Below, piece by piece: positions 1 to 7,375 of a stretch of DNA of 64,000 nucleotides. The notes under the pieces were generated by a model. That model had not been told where the DNA came from, ran no database searches, and saw nothing but the letters and a program-made list of their open reading frames with translations. The DNA is taken from NCBI RefSeq assembly GCF_017795885.1, contig NZ_CP059297.1, forward strand, positions 1,803,001 through 1,867,000, written 5' to 3'. Both the position numbers and the translations under genes were made by a program. Positions within the stretch are counted from its first letter, which is position 1. The number at the start of each line of letters is the position of its first letter. This DNA is from Brevundimonas sp. AJA228-03 (GTDB taxonomy: Bacteria; Pseudomonadota; Alphaproteobacteria; Caulobacterales; Caulobacteraceae).

Positions 1-850
1 CTCCCGTGCCGGTCGACAGCCGGCCCGTCGCCTCGACCAGGCCGGTGCGTTCGACACCGCGACGGAAGTTCTGCTTGTGCAGATTGAGGCCGACGACGGC
101 CTCGGCCGCCGCCTGCAGGCCGGACAGGGTGAAGGTCTGCGGCATCAGCTCGAACAGGACCGGGCGATAGCGGAGCTTGCTCCGCAACCGACCCAGACCG
201 GTGGCCAGGATGCGGCGATGATCGGAGGACATCGGCCGGTCGCCGAGCGTCGGTGGGGTGGTATCCTGACCATCGCGAAGGGCCTCTGCCACCAGCCCGG
301 CCTCATACAACAGCTCGTAGCGGTCGAGTACGGCCCCTTCGTCCCATCGCAGGTTTGGGCCGGGGGCGAACAGGGGTTCGTAGCGGGTCTCGCGACGGGC
401 ATCGGCCTCGGCCCAGGCCCTGAGCGCAGCGCCAAGGACTTCGGGCGTGCCGGCCTGGCGCCGGTCTTCCCAGGGAAAGACCTCCAGCACCGAGGTCCAT
501 CGGGCCCCGGGCGGAGCGACATCGACGGCATCGGCGGTCAGGGCCAGGTAACCGACCGAGATTTCGCGCTGCTGGTCCGGGCCCGGCGTCGCGCGCGGCG
601 CGCTTCGGCCTGCGTCGCCGAAGGTGTAGAGTTGTTCCACGAAACCAAGCCCGAAGCCTGTCTGATCCGTCACGAAGGCCCGCAGCGCGCGCTCGAACGT
701 CCGGTCATGGACGGGATCGAAAGGGCCGGAAGGAAGGGCCAGGTCGCCGTTCGCATCCTCGGTCGTCAGCACCGACAGACGGCCGCCGCGCACGGCCATG
801 ACAACCGCCGAGAGGCTGATGCGAACGCCGTGCTCTCCGCCCCAGGACAT
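1..850 (-). CDS. nadQ: NadQ/COG4111-type NAD regulator with Nudix-like and winged-helix domains (partial)
   Basis: The reading frame starts at the ATG ending at 850 (GGAA ribosome site just upstream, inside the end of the HD gene) and is still open at base 1, so at least 283 residues are present. The N-terminal half is Nudix-like, but the REuxEE core of the Nudix box (about residues 57-65) reads RAFVTDQTG, so the metal-binding glutamates are mostly gone. The C-terminal part (FELMPQTF, then LNLHKQNFRRGVERTGLVE) resembles the winged helix of NrtR/COG4111 regulators. In that family a non-catalytic Nudix domain senses an NAD-related ligand and the winged helix binds NAD-biosynthesis operators. 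The gene is 3 bases from the upstream HD gene and probably cotranscribed. The NadQ assignment is inferred from architecture; whether nad genes lie beyond the window edge cannot be seen. Confidence 0.7.
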   Translation of the reverse strand, partial: MSWGGEHGVRISLSAVVMAVRGGRLSVLTTEDANGDLALPSGPFDPVHDRTFERALRAFVTDQTGFGLGFVEQLYTFGDAGRSAPRATPGPDQQREISVGYLALTADAVDVAPPGARWTSVLEVFPWEDRRQAGTPEVLGAALRAWAEADARRETRYEPLFAPGPNLRWDEGAVLDRYELLYEAGLVAEALRDGQDTTPPTLGDRPMSSDHRRILATGLGRLRSKLRYRPVLFELMPQTFTLSGLQAAAEAVVGLNLHKQNFRRGVERTGLVEATGRLSTGTG

Positions 851-853
851 CGG

Positions 854-1522
854 CTATTCCGTGTGCCAGGCGTCGGGACCCGGCAGGCCGCCGGTCGCCT
901 CCGCCAGAACGCGATAGCGTTCCAGATACCGCGCCTGGGCGGCCGGGGCGGGCAGGGGGTCAATCGTGAGGTGGTAATCGGCCGGCGGTGCGCCGAAAAA
1001 GCGCAGCGATTCCTTTTCCGTGAAGCCGGCCAGCTGGGTCGCCTCGAAGAAGGCGCAGGCCTTGTCTGCGGCCTTGATCAGCGTCCTGATCGGCTGCGGC
1101 GTCCTGGGCGGCAGGCCGAAGCGGACGTGGATGGCATCCTCCAGCCGGGCCTCGAAGCTCTTATAGCTGACGCCCAGCGCCGCCTTGAAGGGCGAGATCA
1201 TGTCGCCGATGACGTATTCGGATGCGTCGTGCAGCAGGGCGGCCAGACGCCATCCGGGTTCCAGGCCCGGCTTCAAGTGGGCCGCGATCTCCTCGACCAC
1301 GCAACTGTGCTGGGCGACGGAGAAGGCGTGCTCGCCGATCGTCTGACCGTTCCAGCGGGCGACGCGGGCCAGACCGTGGGCGATATCCTCGATCTCGATG
1401 TCGAAGGGGGAGGGATCCAGCAGATCGAGCCGGCGACCCGACAGCATCCGTTGCCAGGCGCGCGGGGCGGGCGCCGCGGACTTGCGCGATCGTGCGGGCG
1501 TGGGCTTTGCGAGATCGTCCAA
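854..1522 (-). CDS. HD-domain phosphohydrolase (YfbR-like)
   Basis: A protein of 222 residues. It carries the HD-superfamily metal ligands: histidines in EHAFSVAQHS (about residues 65-72), the HD pair in ALLHDASE (98-99), and a later aspartate in IKAADKACAFFEA. The closest well-known relatives are YfbR-type 5'-deoxynucleotidases, so a cytosolic nucleotide phosphatase role is likely. The substrate cannot be read from sequence. A basic, alanine- and proline-rich stretch occupies the first 25 residues. The stop lies 3 bases before the start of the Nudix/winged-helix regulator, so the two genes form a tight unit. Confidence 0.85.
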   Translation of the reverse strand: MDDLAKPTPARSRKSAAPAPRAWQRMLSGRRLDLLDPSPFDIEIEDIAHGLARVARWNGQTIGEHAFSVAQHSCVVEEIAAHLKPGLEPGWRLAALLHDASEYVIGDMISPFKAALGVSYKSFEARLEDAIHVRFGLPPRTPQPIRTLIKAADKACAFFEATQLAGFTEKESLRFFGAPPADYHLTIDPLPAPAAQARYLERYRVLAEATGGLPGPDAWHTE

Positions 1523-1605
1523 GGGGCAGGGTCCAGCGGCGAACGGCAGGTCAGGTGACCCATCCCGCCGCCGGGATCAAGCGCGAACGCCTTCGGGCGC
1601 GGGGA

Positions 1606-2487
1606 CTATTCTCCGACGTTCAGGGTGACCAGGTCTTTGGCCGAGTCGAACACGCCGTCGCTGTCGCGATCCCTGGCCCTCACCGTGGCGATCACCAGGG
1701 GGCCACCGACCGGTCCACGCGCCTCGTAACCGACCAGCCGCCAGCCCTCGTCAGCCGGCCTGCTGTCGGTCAGCATATAGGTGGTCCGCGTGGCGTCACC
1801 GGGCGCGCGGGTGCGGATTTCGGCGGCGTCGTCATGGGCCTGGATGCTGACGCTGTCGTCGCTGGAGCGGATGTCGGCCGTGCCTGCGGAATCGTCGGCG
1901 TTGATGCTGAGGCCGCCGATGCGGACACTGGCGCGGTCGCCGTCGGCCTTGACCTGAAGTCCGGGCAGGCTGACGTCGGCCTGGTCGCCCTGGCTGTCGA
2001 TGTTCACACCCGGCCCCTGGACGGTGACACGCTCGCCCGTGGCCGCTTCTGCGGTTGCGCGCGCAGTCTCTGCATCGGCCCTTGCCGCGTCCGCCTGGAC
2101 CCGCGCCGCATCGGCCGCGATCTGCGCCCGATCGGCGTCGGCCGAGGCCCTCAGGTCGGCCGAGGTGCGGGGCATGGCCGCGGCCAGCCTGGACTGGAAC
2201 CGGGCCAGGACCGTGTCCACCGGCTCCTTGTCCAGCGCCACCAGATGGAGCGAGACCTCGGCTCCGCGGGGCCCCGAGTAGGTGCAGACGGTGCCGCCGG
2301 CCCGGGCGGTGCCCTTGCGCGTCAGGACGCCCAGGGTCTCGGGGCATTGCAGGGTCTCGACGACCTTGAGCACCCCCTTGGCGTCCGATGACGTCGTGCT
2401 GCTGGAGATGCGCACGCCGTTCTCGCCGTCACAGCCGGTCGCGAGGGCCGAAGCCGCGCAGAGGGTGACCAGAAGGGGCAGACGCAT
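1606..2487 (-). CDS. Putative lipoprotein with Ala/Asp-rich helical segment
   Basis: I start this at the ATG at 2487 (MRLPLL...), because it gives a standard lipoprotein signal peptide ending in ALATGC; an upstream in-frame ATG at 2511 would add eight residues before it. The product is 293 residues. After the lipobox comes a domain with a Cys pair (about 50-70), then an Ala/Asp/Arg-rich stretch suited to a long helix or coiled coil (about 105-145). Next is a run of short repeats rich in Gly, Asp and alternating hydrophobics (GVNIDSQGD, LQVKADGD, LSINADD) that looks like a small beta-roll, and finally a compact C-terminal domain. I do not recognise a family. It is presumably anchored in the outer or inner membrane facing the periplasm. 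Confidence 0.75.
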   Translation of the reverse strand: MRLPLLVTLCAASALATGCDGENGVRISSSTTSSDAKGVLKVVETLQCPETLGVLTRKGTARAGGTVCTYSGPRGAEVSLHLVALDKEPVDTVLARFQSRLAAAMPRTSADLRASADADRAQIAADAARVQADAARADAETARATAEAATGERVTVQGPGVNIDSQGDQADVSLPGLQVKADGDRASVRIGGLSINADDSAGTADIRSSDDSVSIQAHDDAAEIRTRAPGDATRTTYMLTDSRPADEGWRLVGYEARGPVGGPLVIATVRARDRDSDGVFDSAKDLVTLNVGE

Positions 2488-2597
2488 AACAATGTTCCTT
2501 TCGCCGTCCATCCTGATCGAAAGAGCCGGCCATTCCAGTGAAATCGCGGTAACCGGCCTGACGATATCTGTTCGCGCGGTGTCGGCATGACGGCAGG

Positions 2598-3470
2598 CTA
2601 GCCGCCCGGGCGAGCGCCTTCGCGCCGGTTCAGGAAGGCCAGCCGCTCGAACAGGTGCACGTCCTGCTCATTCTTCAGCAGGGCTCCGTGCAGGGGCGGG
2701 ATCAGCTTGTTGGGCGACTTTTCCCGCAGGGTTTCGGGCTGGACGTCGTCGACCATCAGCAGCTTCAGCCAGTCCAGCAGTTCGGACGTGGAGGGCTTCT
2801 TTTTCAGACCCGGCGTGTCGCGGATCTCGTAGAAGGTCTTCAGCGCCTCGGACACCAGGCGAGGCTTGATGGCGGGGAAGTGGACGTCGACGATCGCCTT
2901 CATCGTCTCGTCGTCGGGGAAGCGGATGTAGTGGAAGAAGCAGCGGCGCAGGAAGGCGTCGGGCAGCTCCTTTTCGTTGTTCGAGGTGATGACGACGATG
3001 GGGCGCACGGCGGCGCGGATCGTCTCACCGGTTTCCTGGACGAAGAACTCCATCCGGTCGAGCTCCTGCAGCAGGTCGTTGGGAAACTCGATGTCGGCCT
3101 TGTCGATCTCGTCGATCAGAAGGATGGGCCGCACGGGGCTGGTGAAGGCCTCCCACAGCTTGCCGGGCTTCAGATAGTTCCGCACGTCATGGACGCGCTC
3201 GTCGCCCAGCTGGCTGTCACGCAGGCGGCTGACGGCATCGTATTCATAAAGGCCGTTGTGGGCCTTGGTCGTCGACTTGATGTGCCATGTGATGAGCGGT
3301 GCCTTCAGAGCGGCCGCCATTTCGTAGGCCAGCACCGTCTTGCCCGTGCCGGGCTCACCCTTGATGAGCAGGGGGCGTTCAAGGGCGACAGCGGCATTGA
3401 CCGCGATCTTCAGTTCCTGGGTGGCGATGTAGTTCGAGGTTCCCTCGAACCGGTCGGTCGGCCGCGTCAT
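2598..3470 (-). CDS. MoxR-family AAA+ ATPase
   Basis: A 290-residue AAA+ protein. Walker A is GEPGTGKT (38-45), Walker B is LLIDEID (117-123), and a sensor 1 segment VVITSNNEKELPDAFLRRC follows. The arginine pair after DAFL fits the arginine finger of the MoxR clade. MoxR proteins usually act as chaperones that assemble or activate a metal or von Willebrand factor A (VWA) partner. Such partners are often encoded next door, but no VWA gene is visible here, so this copy is separated from its client or the client lies elsewhere. The start at 3470 (MTRPTDRFEG) fits the usual family N-terminus. Confidence 0.9.
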   Translation of the reverse strand: MTRPTDRFEGTSNYIATQELKIAVNAAVALERPLLIKGEPGTGKTVLAYEMAAALKAPLITWHIKSTTKAHNGLYEYDAVSRLRDSQLGDERVHDVRNYLKPGKLWEAFTSPVRPILLIDEIDKADIEFPNDLLQELDRMEFFVQETGETIRAAVRPIVVITSNNEKELPDAFLRRCFFHYIRFPDDETMKAIVDVHFPAIKPRLVSEALKTFYEIRDTPGLKKKPSTSELLDWLKLLMVDDVQPETLREKSPNKLIPPLHGALLKNEQDVHLFERLAFLNRREGARPGG

Positions 3471-3809
3471 CGGATGCTCCGTGGGTTCGCACCACGCCTA
3501 GCCGATGACATGGCCGGTTAACAACGATCAGTTTGCCTCAGGGGATGCCTTGACCGACACCGGGTCCCTTACGGGGGAGGCGGCGTCGCCGACTGCGCCC
3601 TGGGCCATCGGCATGTGGCCGAGTGCAAGCTCGGCCGGAACCAGATCTGCGGGCGAGGGGACGACGTGGGTCATGGACGACTCGATTTGTTTGATGCGCC
3701 CAGACCCAGATACCGCTTGCCATAGAACACCTGATTAACCACGGGTGTTTAGCATGTGTCAGTCACCCCGCGCGTAGTCAGGATCGCACGGGTTGAAGGA
3801 GCCCCATCT
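3471..3809. other. Intergenic region between MoxR and flbT, no convincing gene
   Basis: A 339-base stretch between divergent genes. It should hold the promoters of the MoxR gene (minus) and of flbT (plus). Short frames exist on both strands (77 codons plus at 3505-3738, 61 codons minus at 3538-3723), but none has a good ribosome site or a recognisable product. A minus-strand frame of about 48 codons starting near 3672 has ordinary codon use for this genome and might be a relic. A short inverted repeat (AACACC ... GGTGTT, about 3724-3750) lies just before flbT. I see no clear sigma-54 or CtrA site. Confidence 0.4.
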
Positions 3810-4199
3810 ATGCCGTTGAAGCTGTCGCTGAAGCCTGGAGAGAAGTTCGTTCTGAACGGCGCGGTCGTTCAGAACGGCGACCGTCGTGGTGTTCTGATCC
3901 TGCAGAACAAGGCCTCGGTTCTGCGTGAGAAGGACATCATGCAGCTGGACGAGGTCACGAGCCCGGCCAAGCGCATCTATTTCCCGGTCATGATGATGTA
4001 TCTGGACGAGAGCGCGGCGCCCAAGGTCTACGACGAGTTCGTGACCCGGCTTTCGGAGTTCATGGGCGCGACCCGCAATCCGGTCGCCATGACCGACTGC
4101 GTCGCCTGTTCCAAGCATGTCCTGGCCCGGGAGTACTACAAGGCCTTGATGGCGGCACGGAAACTGGTGGACTACGAGGAAAGTCTGACCGGATGCTGA
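3810..4199 (+). CDS. flbT: Flagellum biosynthesis repressor FlbT
   Basis: The protein is 129 residues from the ATG at 3810, which has a good AAGGAG ribosome site 8-9 bases upstream; a longer in-frame start at 3756 would lack one. Sequence features fit Flb[20 protein letters not shown] at the N-terminus, [14 protein letters not shown], and a C-terminal helix with [19 protein letters not shown]. In Caulobacter FlbT couples flagellin synthesis to assembly by binding flagellin mRNA leaders and destabilising them. Its partner FlaF overlaps the 3' end, and a flagellin gene lies directly downstream, the expected target. Confidence 0.95.
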   Translation: MPLKLSLKPGEKFVLNGAVVQNGDRRGVLILQNKASVLREKDIMQLDEVTSPAKRIYFPVMMMYLDESAAPKVYDEFVTRLSEFMGATRNPVAMTDCVACSKHVLAREYYKALMAARKLVDYEESLTGC

Positions 4200-4564
4200 G
4201 CGCGTATGCACAGGCTTCCACGCGGACGGAAACGCCGCGGGAAATGGAATACCGGCTGTTCGGCCAGGTCACCCGGGCACTGATTCATGCCTCGACCGTC
4301 GATCCCGGCGATGTGAAGACCCGCATTGACGCCCTCGACTGGAATCGGCGCCTCTGGTCCGTACTGGCCACCGATTGCTCGGATTCGCAGAACCAGTTGA
4401 GTAATCCGCTGAAGGCCCAGATCATCTCGATCAGCCTGTTTGTGGGCCGCCACTCGTCGGCCGTCATGCGCGGCGAGGAAGACTTCGAGACCCTGATCGA
4501 CATCAACCGCTCGATCATGCAGGGCCTGGCTCCCCAGGGGCAGCCGGCCGCCCAGGCATCCTAG
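4193..4564 (+). CDS. flaF: Flagellar biosynthesis regulator FlaF
   Basis: A 123-residue product whose ATG overlaps the last codons of flbT (ATGCTGA), indicating translational coupling. Family hallmarks include MLSAYAQ at the start, [24 protein letters not shown] and [16 protein letters not shown]. FlaF is required for flagellin translation and acts against FlbT; the pair sets flagellin output. It belongs to the flbT-flaF unit immediately upstream of the flagellin gene, which has its own promoter. Confidence 0.95.
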   Translation: MLSAYAQASTRTETPREMEYRLFGQVTRALIHASTVDPGDVKTRIDALDWNRRLWSVLATDCSDSQNQLSNPLKAQIISISLFVGRHSSAVMRGEEDFETLIDINRSIMQGLAPQGQPAAQAS

Positions 4565-4569
4565 CCGCC

Positions 4570-4612
4570 CGGCAACCTTGACCGTAGCCTGCCAGATTTT
4601 GCCGGGCTACGG
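4570..4612. repeat. Nested inverted repeats upstream of flagellin
   Basis: Two overlapping perfect dyads follow the flaF stop: CCGTAGCC (4582-4589) with GGCTACGG (4605-4612), and CGGCAA (4570-4575) with TTGCCG (4599-4604). They may end the flbT-flaF message. Their place about 50-90 bases upstream of the sigma-54 promoter, and the GGCAA-containing half-sites, also suit FlbD enhancer (ftr-like) sites. The function is inferred from position only. Confidence 0.5.
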
Positions 4613-4655
4613 CAAAGCTTCTACATTTACCATAGTCTTTTCAATCGGATGAGTT

Positions 4656-4671
4656 CGGCTCGGTCCTTGCG
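4656..4671 (+). promoter_or_regulatory. Putative sigma-54 promoter of the flagellin gene
   Basis: The sequence CGGCTCGGTCCTTGCG carries the -24 GG (4657-4658) and -12 GC (4669-4670) with exactly ten bases between them, and it retains C-x-CG and TTGC of the consensus. It lies about 77 bases before the flagellin ATG. Late flagellar genes of Caulobacter relatives use RpoN with FlbD, which fits the dyads upstream. Confidence 0.75.
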
Positions 4672-4747
4672 TTGATGCGCGCAGGACCAGAACCGGTTCA
4701 ACGGCCAGAAGGCCGTCTCCCCCCGACCAGAATGGAAGGACTTTCTC

Positions 4748-5575
4748 ATGGCCAACTCGGTCAATACGAACCTTGGCGCCCTCGTCGCGCTGCAAAATCT
4801 GAACGCCACCAATGCCGAGCTGTCGGCGACCCAATCCCGGATCAACACCGGCAAGAAGGTCGGCAGCGCAAAGGACAACGGGGCCATCTGGGCGATCGCC
4901 CAGGGTCAACGGTCCGATATCGGCGCCCTGGGGGCGGTCAGAGCCTCGCTCGACCGCGGCGTATCGGCGGTGGACGTGAGTCTTGCGGCAGGTGAGAGCA
5001 TTTCGGACCTGCTGGTCCAGATGAAGGAGAAGGCCCTGGCGGCGACGGACAAGTCGCTGTCGACGTCATCGAGGAGCGCGCTGAACGAGGACTTCAAGGC
5101 CCTCCGCGACCAGATCACCTCGGCTGCCAACGCCGCCGACTTCAACGGGGTCAACCTTTTGAAGGCGGGAGCGACCGGCTTCCAGGCCCTGGCCAATGCG
5201 GCGGGTACAACGACCCTGACGGTCGGCGCCGAGGTGCTGGCCCTGGGATCGACGAATGTCACCGTGGCCGCGACCACGACCATCGGCACCGCGACCCTGG
5301 CCTCCACGGCCCTGGGTCTGGTGAACGCCTCCCTCGACAAGGTCTCGGCTGCGCTCGCGCGTCTGGGCACCAAGTCGAAGGCGCTGGATACCCATCGTAT
5401 CTTCGTCGGGAAACTGACGGACGCGATGGAATCCGGTGTTGGCAATCTGGTGGACGCCGATCTGGCAAAGGAAAGCGCCAAGCTCCAGTCGCTGCAGACC
5501 AAGCAGCAGCTGGGTGTTCAGGCTCTGGGGATCGCCAACCAGTCGCCACAGATTCTCCTGTCGCTGTTCCAGTAG
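4748..5575 (+). CDS. Flagellin
   Basis: The flagellin has 275 residues and starts with MANSVNTNLGALVALQNL, the conserved D0/D1 helix. The C-terminal helix ends in QALGIANQSPQILLSLFQ. The short, Thr/Ala-rich central part (about residues 145-195) is the variable surface region and leaves a small molecule, as in the Caulobacter FljJ/K/L/M/N/O group. There is no export signal peptide, as expected for type III export. A GGAAGGA ribosome site precedes the ATG. The gene sits after flbT-flaF, has its own sigma-54 promoter and ends at a strong terminator. Which fljX gene it corresponds to cannot be decided. Confidence 0.95.
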   Translation: MANSVNTNLGALVALQNLNATNAELSATQSRINTGKKVGSAKDNGAIWAIAQGQRSDIGALGAVRASLDRGVSAVDVSLAAGESISDLLVQMKEKALAATDKSLSTSSRSALNEDFKALRDQITSAANAADFNGVNLLKAGATGFQALANAAGTTTLTVGAEVLALGSTNVTVAATTTIGTATLASTALGLVNASLDKVSAALARLGTKSKALDTHRIFVGKLTDAMESGVGNLVDADLAKESAKLQSLQTKQQLGVQALGIANQSPQILLSLFQ

Positions 5576-5583
5576 ACACAAGG

Positions 5584-5614
5584 ACACCGGGAAGCTCGCT
5601 TCCCGGTGTTTTTG
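5584..5614 (+). terminator. Intrinsic terminator of flagellin
   Basis: An 11-bp perfect stem (ACACCGGGAAG with CTTCCCGGTGT) with a 4-base loop is followed by five T residues. It lies 9 bases after the flagellin stop. Confidence 0.9.
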
Positions 5615-5770
5615 CATGGGTGAAGGGCCCTGACCTGCGGCTCGCGAATCCTCGGTGCTGGAGCAGGTTGAAATGCGCTGATGCTCGCGACACGGTCGCT
5701 CCCTGGTCGAACGCAGGTGGAAGGTCTGCCCGCCACCAGGAGCCGGTATCACGAAGTCGGCATCGGGGCT

Positions 5771-5799
5771 TTGCGGACGGGCCGAAGCGGTCCTACCTT
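5771..5799 (+). promoter_or_regulatory. Putative sigma-70-type promoter of the micro-ORF unit
   Basis: TTGCGG (5771-5776) and TACCTT (5794-5799) are separated by 17 bases, upstream of a strong ribosome site. Only the spacing and a partial consensus match support it. Confidence 0.4.
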
Positions 5800-5834
5800 C
5801 GACGTCCTGTTCAACAGCGAAAGGAGGTGATCAA

Positions 5835-5900
5835 GTGATCTCATTGTCCCAAACCCTTACGGTGACTGAAACTTGGTCCTCCCACGAGGTCCGGGCCTGA
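5835..5900 (+). CDS. 21-codon micro-ORF with extended Shine-Dalgarno, function unknown
   Basis: A GTG start at 5835 sits 7 bases after GGAGG of a 13-base AAAGGAGGTGATC (5820-5832), which is complementary to essentially the whole 16S rRNA 3' tail. The frame reads MISLSQTLTV..., and ends in HEVRA and TGA at 5898-5900. The stop codon is inside the left arm of a GCCTGA/TCAGGC hairpin (5895-5911), a second small stem (GACCG/CGGTC) follows, and a rho-independent terminator closes the unit at 5951-5981. No longer gene follows, so this is not an ordinary leader of a downstream coding region on this strand. It could encode a very small protein, act as a ribosome-responsive attenuator, or be the translated part of a dual-function small RNA. 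Confidence 0.45.
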   Translation: MISLSQTLTVTETWSSHEVRA

Positions 5901-5950
5901 TCCTTTCAGGCTGAAGCTATCGGTTCGACCGTAACGCGGTCAGACAATGA
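5901..5950 (+). ncRNA. Structured 3' segment of the micro-ORF transcript
   Basis: The segment downstream of the micro-ORF holds the right arm of the hairpin that overlaps the stop codon and a second short stem, and leads directly into the terminator. Together with the promoter-like sequence at 5771 it defines a likely transcript of about 175 bases. I do not recognise a known RNA family. Confidence 0.35.
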
Positions 5951-5981
5951 GGGCCGTCGGAGCGATCCGGCGGCCCTTTTT
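5951..5981 (+). terminator. Intrinsic terminator closing the micro-ORF unit
   Basis: A GC-rich hairpin (GGGCCGTCGG ... CCGGCGGCCC) is followed by TTTTT. It abuts the stop codon of the convergent exoD-like gene at 5983. Confidence 0.85.
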
Positions 5982-5982
5982 G

Positions 5983-6606
5983 CTACCCCAGGTGCAGTGT
6001 ATGCCTCACGCCGTGGAACAGCGCGATCAGCGATTCCCAGGCCAGGACGTAGGTCAGGATGCTGACCCCGACCATCACCCAGCCGCCGATCAGGATGACC
6101 CCGTCGCGCGCCATCAGGCCCAGTCCGAACAGCACCAGCGCCAGGTCGGGCAGGACATCGATCAACGGGGCGGACGTGCCCATCATGAGCGCCATCAATA
6201 CCGCGACGACGCCAATCAGGATGTCGGCGACCTTGCCGGTCATGAACAGCAGACGCGGGCGCGAGAGGCTTTCGAACCGACGCACGATGCCCATGATCTT
6301 GCCGCTGGCGCTCCTGTAGAAGCTCCGTGACACGGAGGCCTTGCCCGCCCAGACCGGCAGCCAGACCTCATGGCGCAGCAGGGTCAGTTGAACGGCCATC
6401 AGGATGATGGCGAGGGCGAACAGCGCCTTGCCGCCCGGGGGCCACGGGATCATGGCCACCAGGGCCAGCACCAGGATCAGCGCGCCGAAGCCGCGCTCAC
6501 CAAAACGGTCCACGACCTCATGCAGGGACAGCTTCGAGTTCTCCCCGCGGCCGAGGTCTTCGAGGACTTCGGAAAAGGTGCGGGCGTGGGACTGCGAAGA
6601 AGGCAT
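5983..6606 (-). CDS. ExoD-family membrane protein (paralogue 1)
   Basis: The 207-residue protein has the ExoD layout: a short soluble N-terminus with VVDRFGERGFGALI, then a PWPPGGKAL loop between hydrophobic segments, an LSRPRLLFMTGK cytosolic motif, and two or three hydrophobic helices with a MARDGV turn. ExoD in rhizobia affects exopolysaccharide production and alkali tolerance, with an unknown biochemical role. Two further paralogues lie directly upstream on the same strand, each separated by 60-75 bases. Confidence 0.9.
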   Translation of the reverse strand: MPSSQSHARTFSEVLEDLGRGENSKLSLHEVVDRFGERGFGALILVLALVAMIPWPPGGKALFALAIILMAVQLTLLRHEVWLPVWAGKASVSRSFYRSASGKIMGIVRRFESLSRPRLLFMTGKVADILIGVVAVLMALMMGTSAPLIDVLPDLALVLFGLGLMARDGVILIGGWVMVGVSILTYVLAWESLIALFHGVRHTLHLG

Positions 6607-6665
6607 GGGTCATCCGGAAGGGCCAGCCAGCTTTAGGCGGACACCCCGGCCCGCGCCACCGGCGA

Positions 6666-7301
6666 TTACACCAGCTGCTGGACCCACTGCAGAGAGGTCT
6701 GGAAGGCGGCGACGATCAGGCTCCAGGCCGCCCAGACAAAGATGCCCAACCCCGCGACGCCCAGCCAGGCAGCGGCGATCAGGGCACCGTCCCGTTGCAT
6801 AAGACCAAATCCGAACAGGGCGACGCACAGCGACGGGAACAGGTTGCCGCCGAAGATCGGCAGCATGACGATGATCGCAAGCAGGCTGGTCACCACGCCG
6901 ATCAGGACCTCCGATACCTCGCTGCTCATGACACTGAAGCGTGGACGCGACAGACGTTCGATCTGAATCAGGGGCTTTCTGACCTTGGCGATCGTGGCGC
7001 GGTAGCTGTCGCGCGGCAGGCTGCTCTTCAACGCCCAGGCGGGCATCCACAGCTGGTCGCGCCGGATCACCAGATGAAGGCAGATCAGCAACAGCGGTGC
7101 GCCCAGGACGGTCGTCGTGCCGGGAACGGGAGATGCGATCGCATTGATCAGCCCGAAGAACACCATCAACGCCCCGAAACCGCGCTCTCCGAAGGCATTG
7201 ATCAATTCGCCGAGATAGAGCTTCGGATCGTCCTTGGCCCCGATGTCGTCCAGCACCGTCGAGAATGGGCGGTGGTCGCTCTGAAAATCATAATCAGGCA
7301 T
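6666..7301 (-). CDS. ExoD-family membrane protein (paralogue 2)
   Basis: This 211-residue protein shares the family signatures NAFGERGFGALM, a PVPGTTT loop, LSRPRFSVMSSE and LMQRDGALI. The proline-glycine loop differs from the PWPPGG of its two neighbours. Transmembrane helices cover about residues 45-85 and 130-205. It is the middle member of a three-gene tandem array, and its biochemical function is unknown for the family. Confidence 0.9.
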   Translation of the reverse strand: MPDYDFQSDHRPFSTVLDDIGAKDDPKLYLGELINAFGERGFGALMVFFGLINAIASPVPGTTTVLGAPLLLICLHLVIRRDQLWMPAWALKSSLPRDSYRATIAKVRKPLIQIERLSRPRFSVMSSEVSEVLIGVVTSLLAIIVMLPIFGGNLFPSLCVALFGFGLMQRDGALIAAAWLGVAGLGIFVWAAWSLIVAAFQTSLQWVQQLV

Positions 7302-7375
7302 CGGGCTGGGCTCTGAAGGGTTCGACCGGATTTAGGCACGTCCACCAACGCTCGCCACTTAACATTCGGCCATTT

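Noticed and set aside
77-1558. Long plus-strand frame of 493 codons at the left edge
   Set aside because: Opposite the NadQ-like and HD genes, whose motifs are clear; the residue mix is arginine-, glycine- and glutamine-heavy and matches no family.
3505-3738. 77-codon plus-strand frame between MoxR and flbT
   Set aside because: No ribosome site and the residue mix resembles a shadow; no homologue recognised.
5820-5832. Possible 3' end of a 16S rRNA gene on the minus strand (AAAGGAGGTGATC)
   Set aside because: Only the terminal 13 bases fit; no other 16S sequence surrounds it. A Shine-Dalgarno is the simpler reading.
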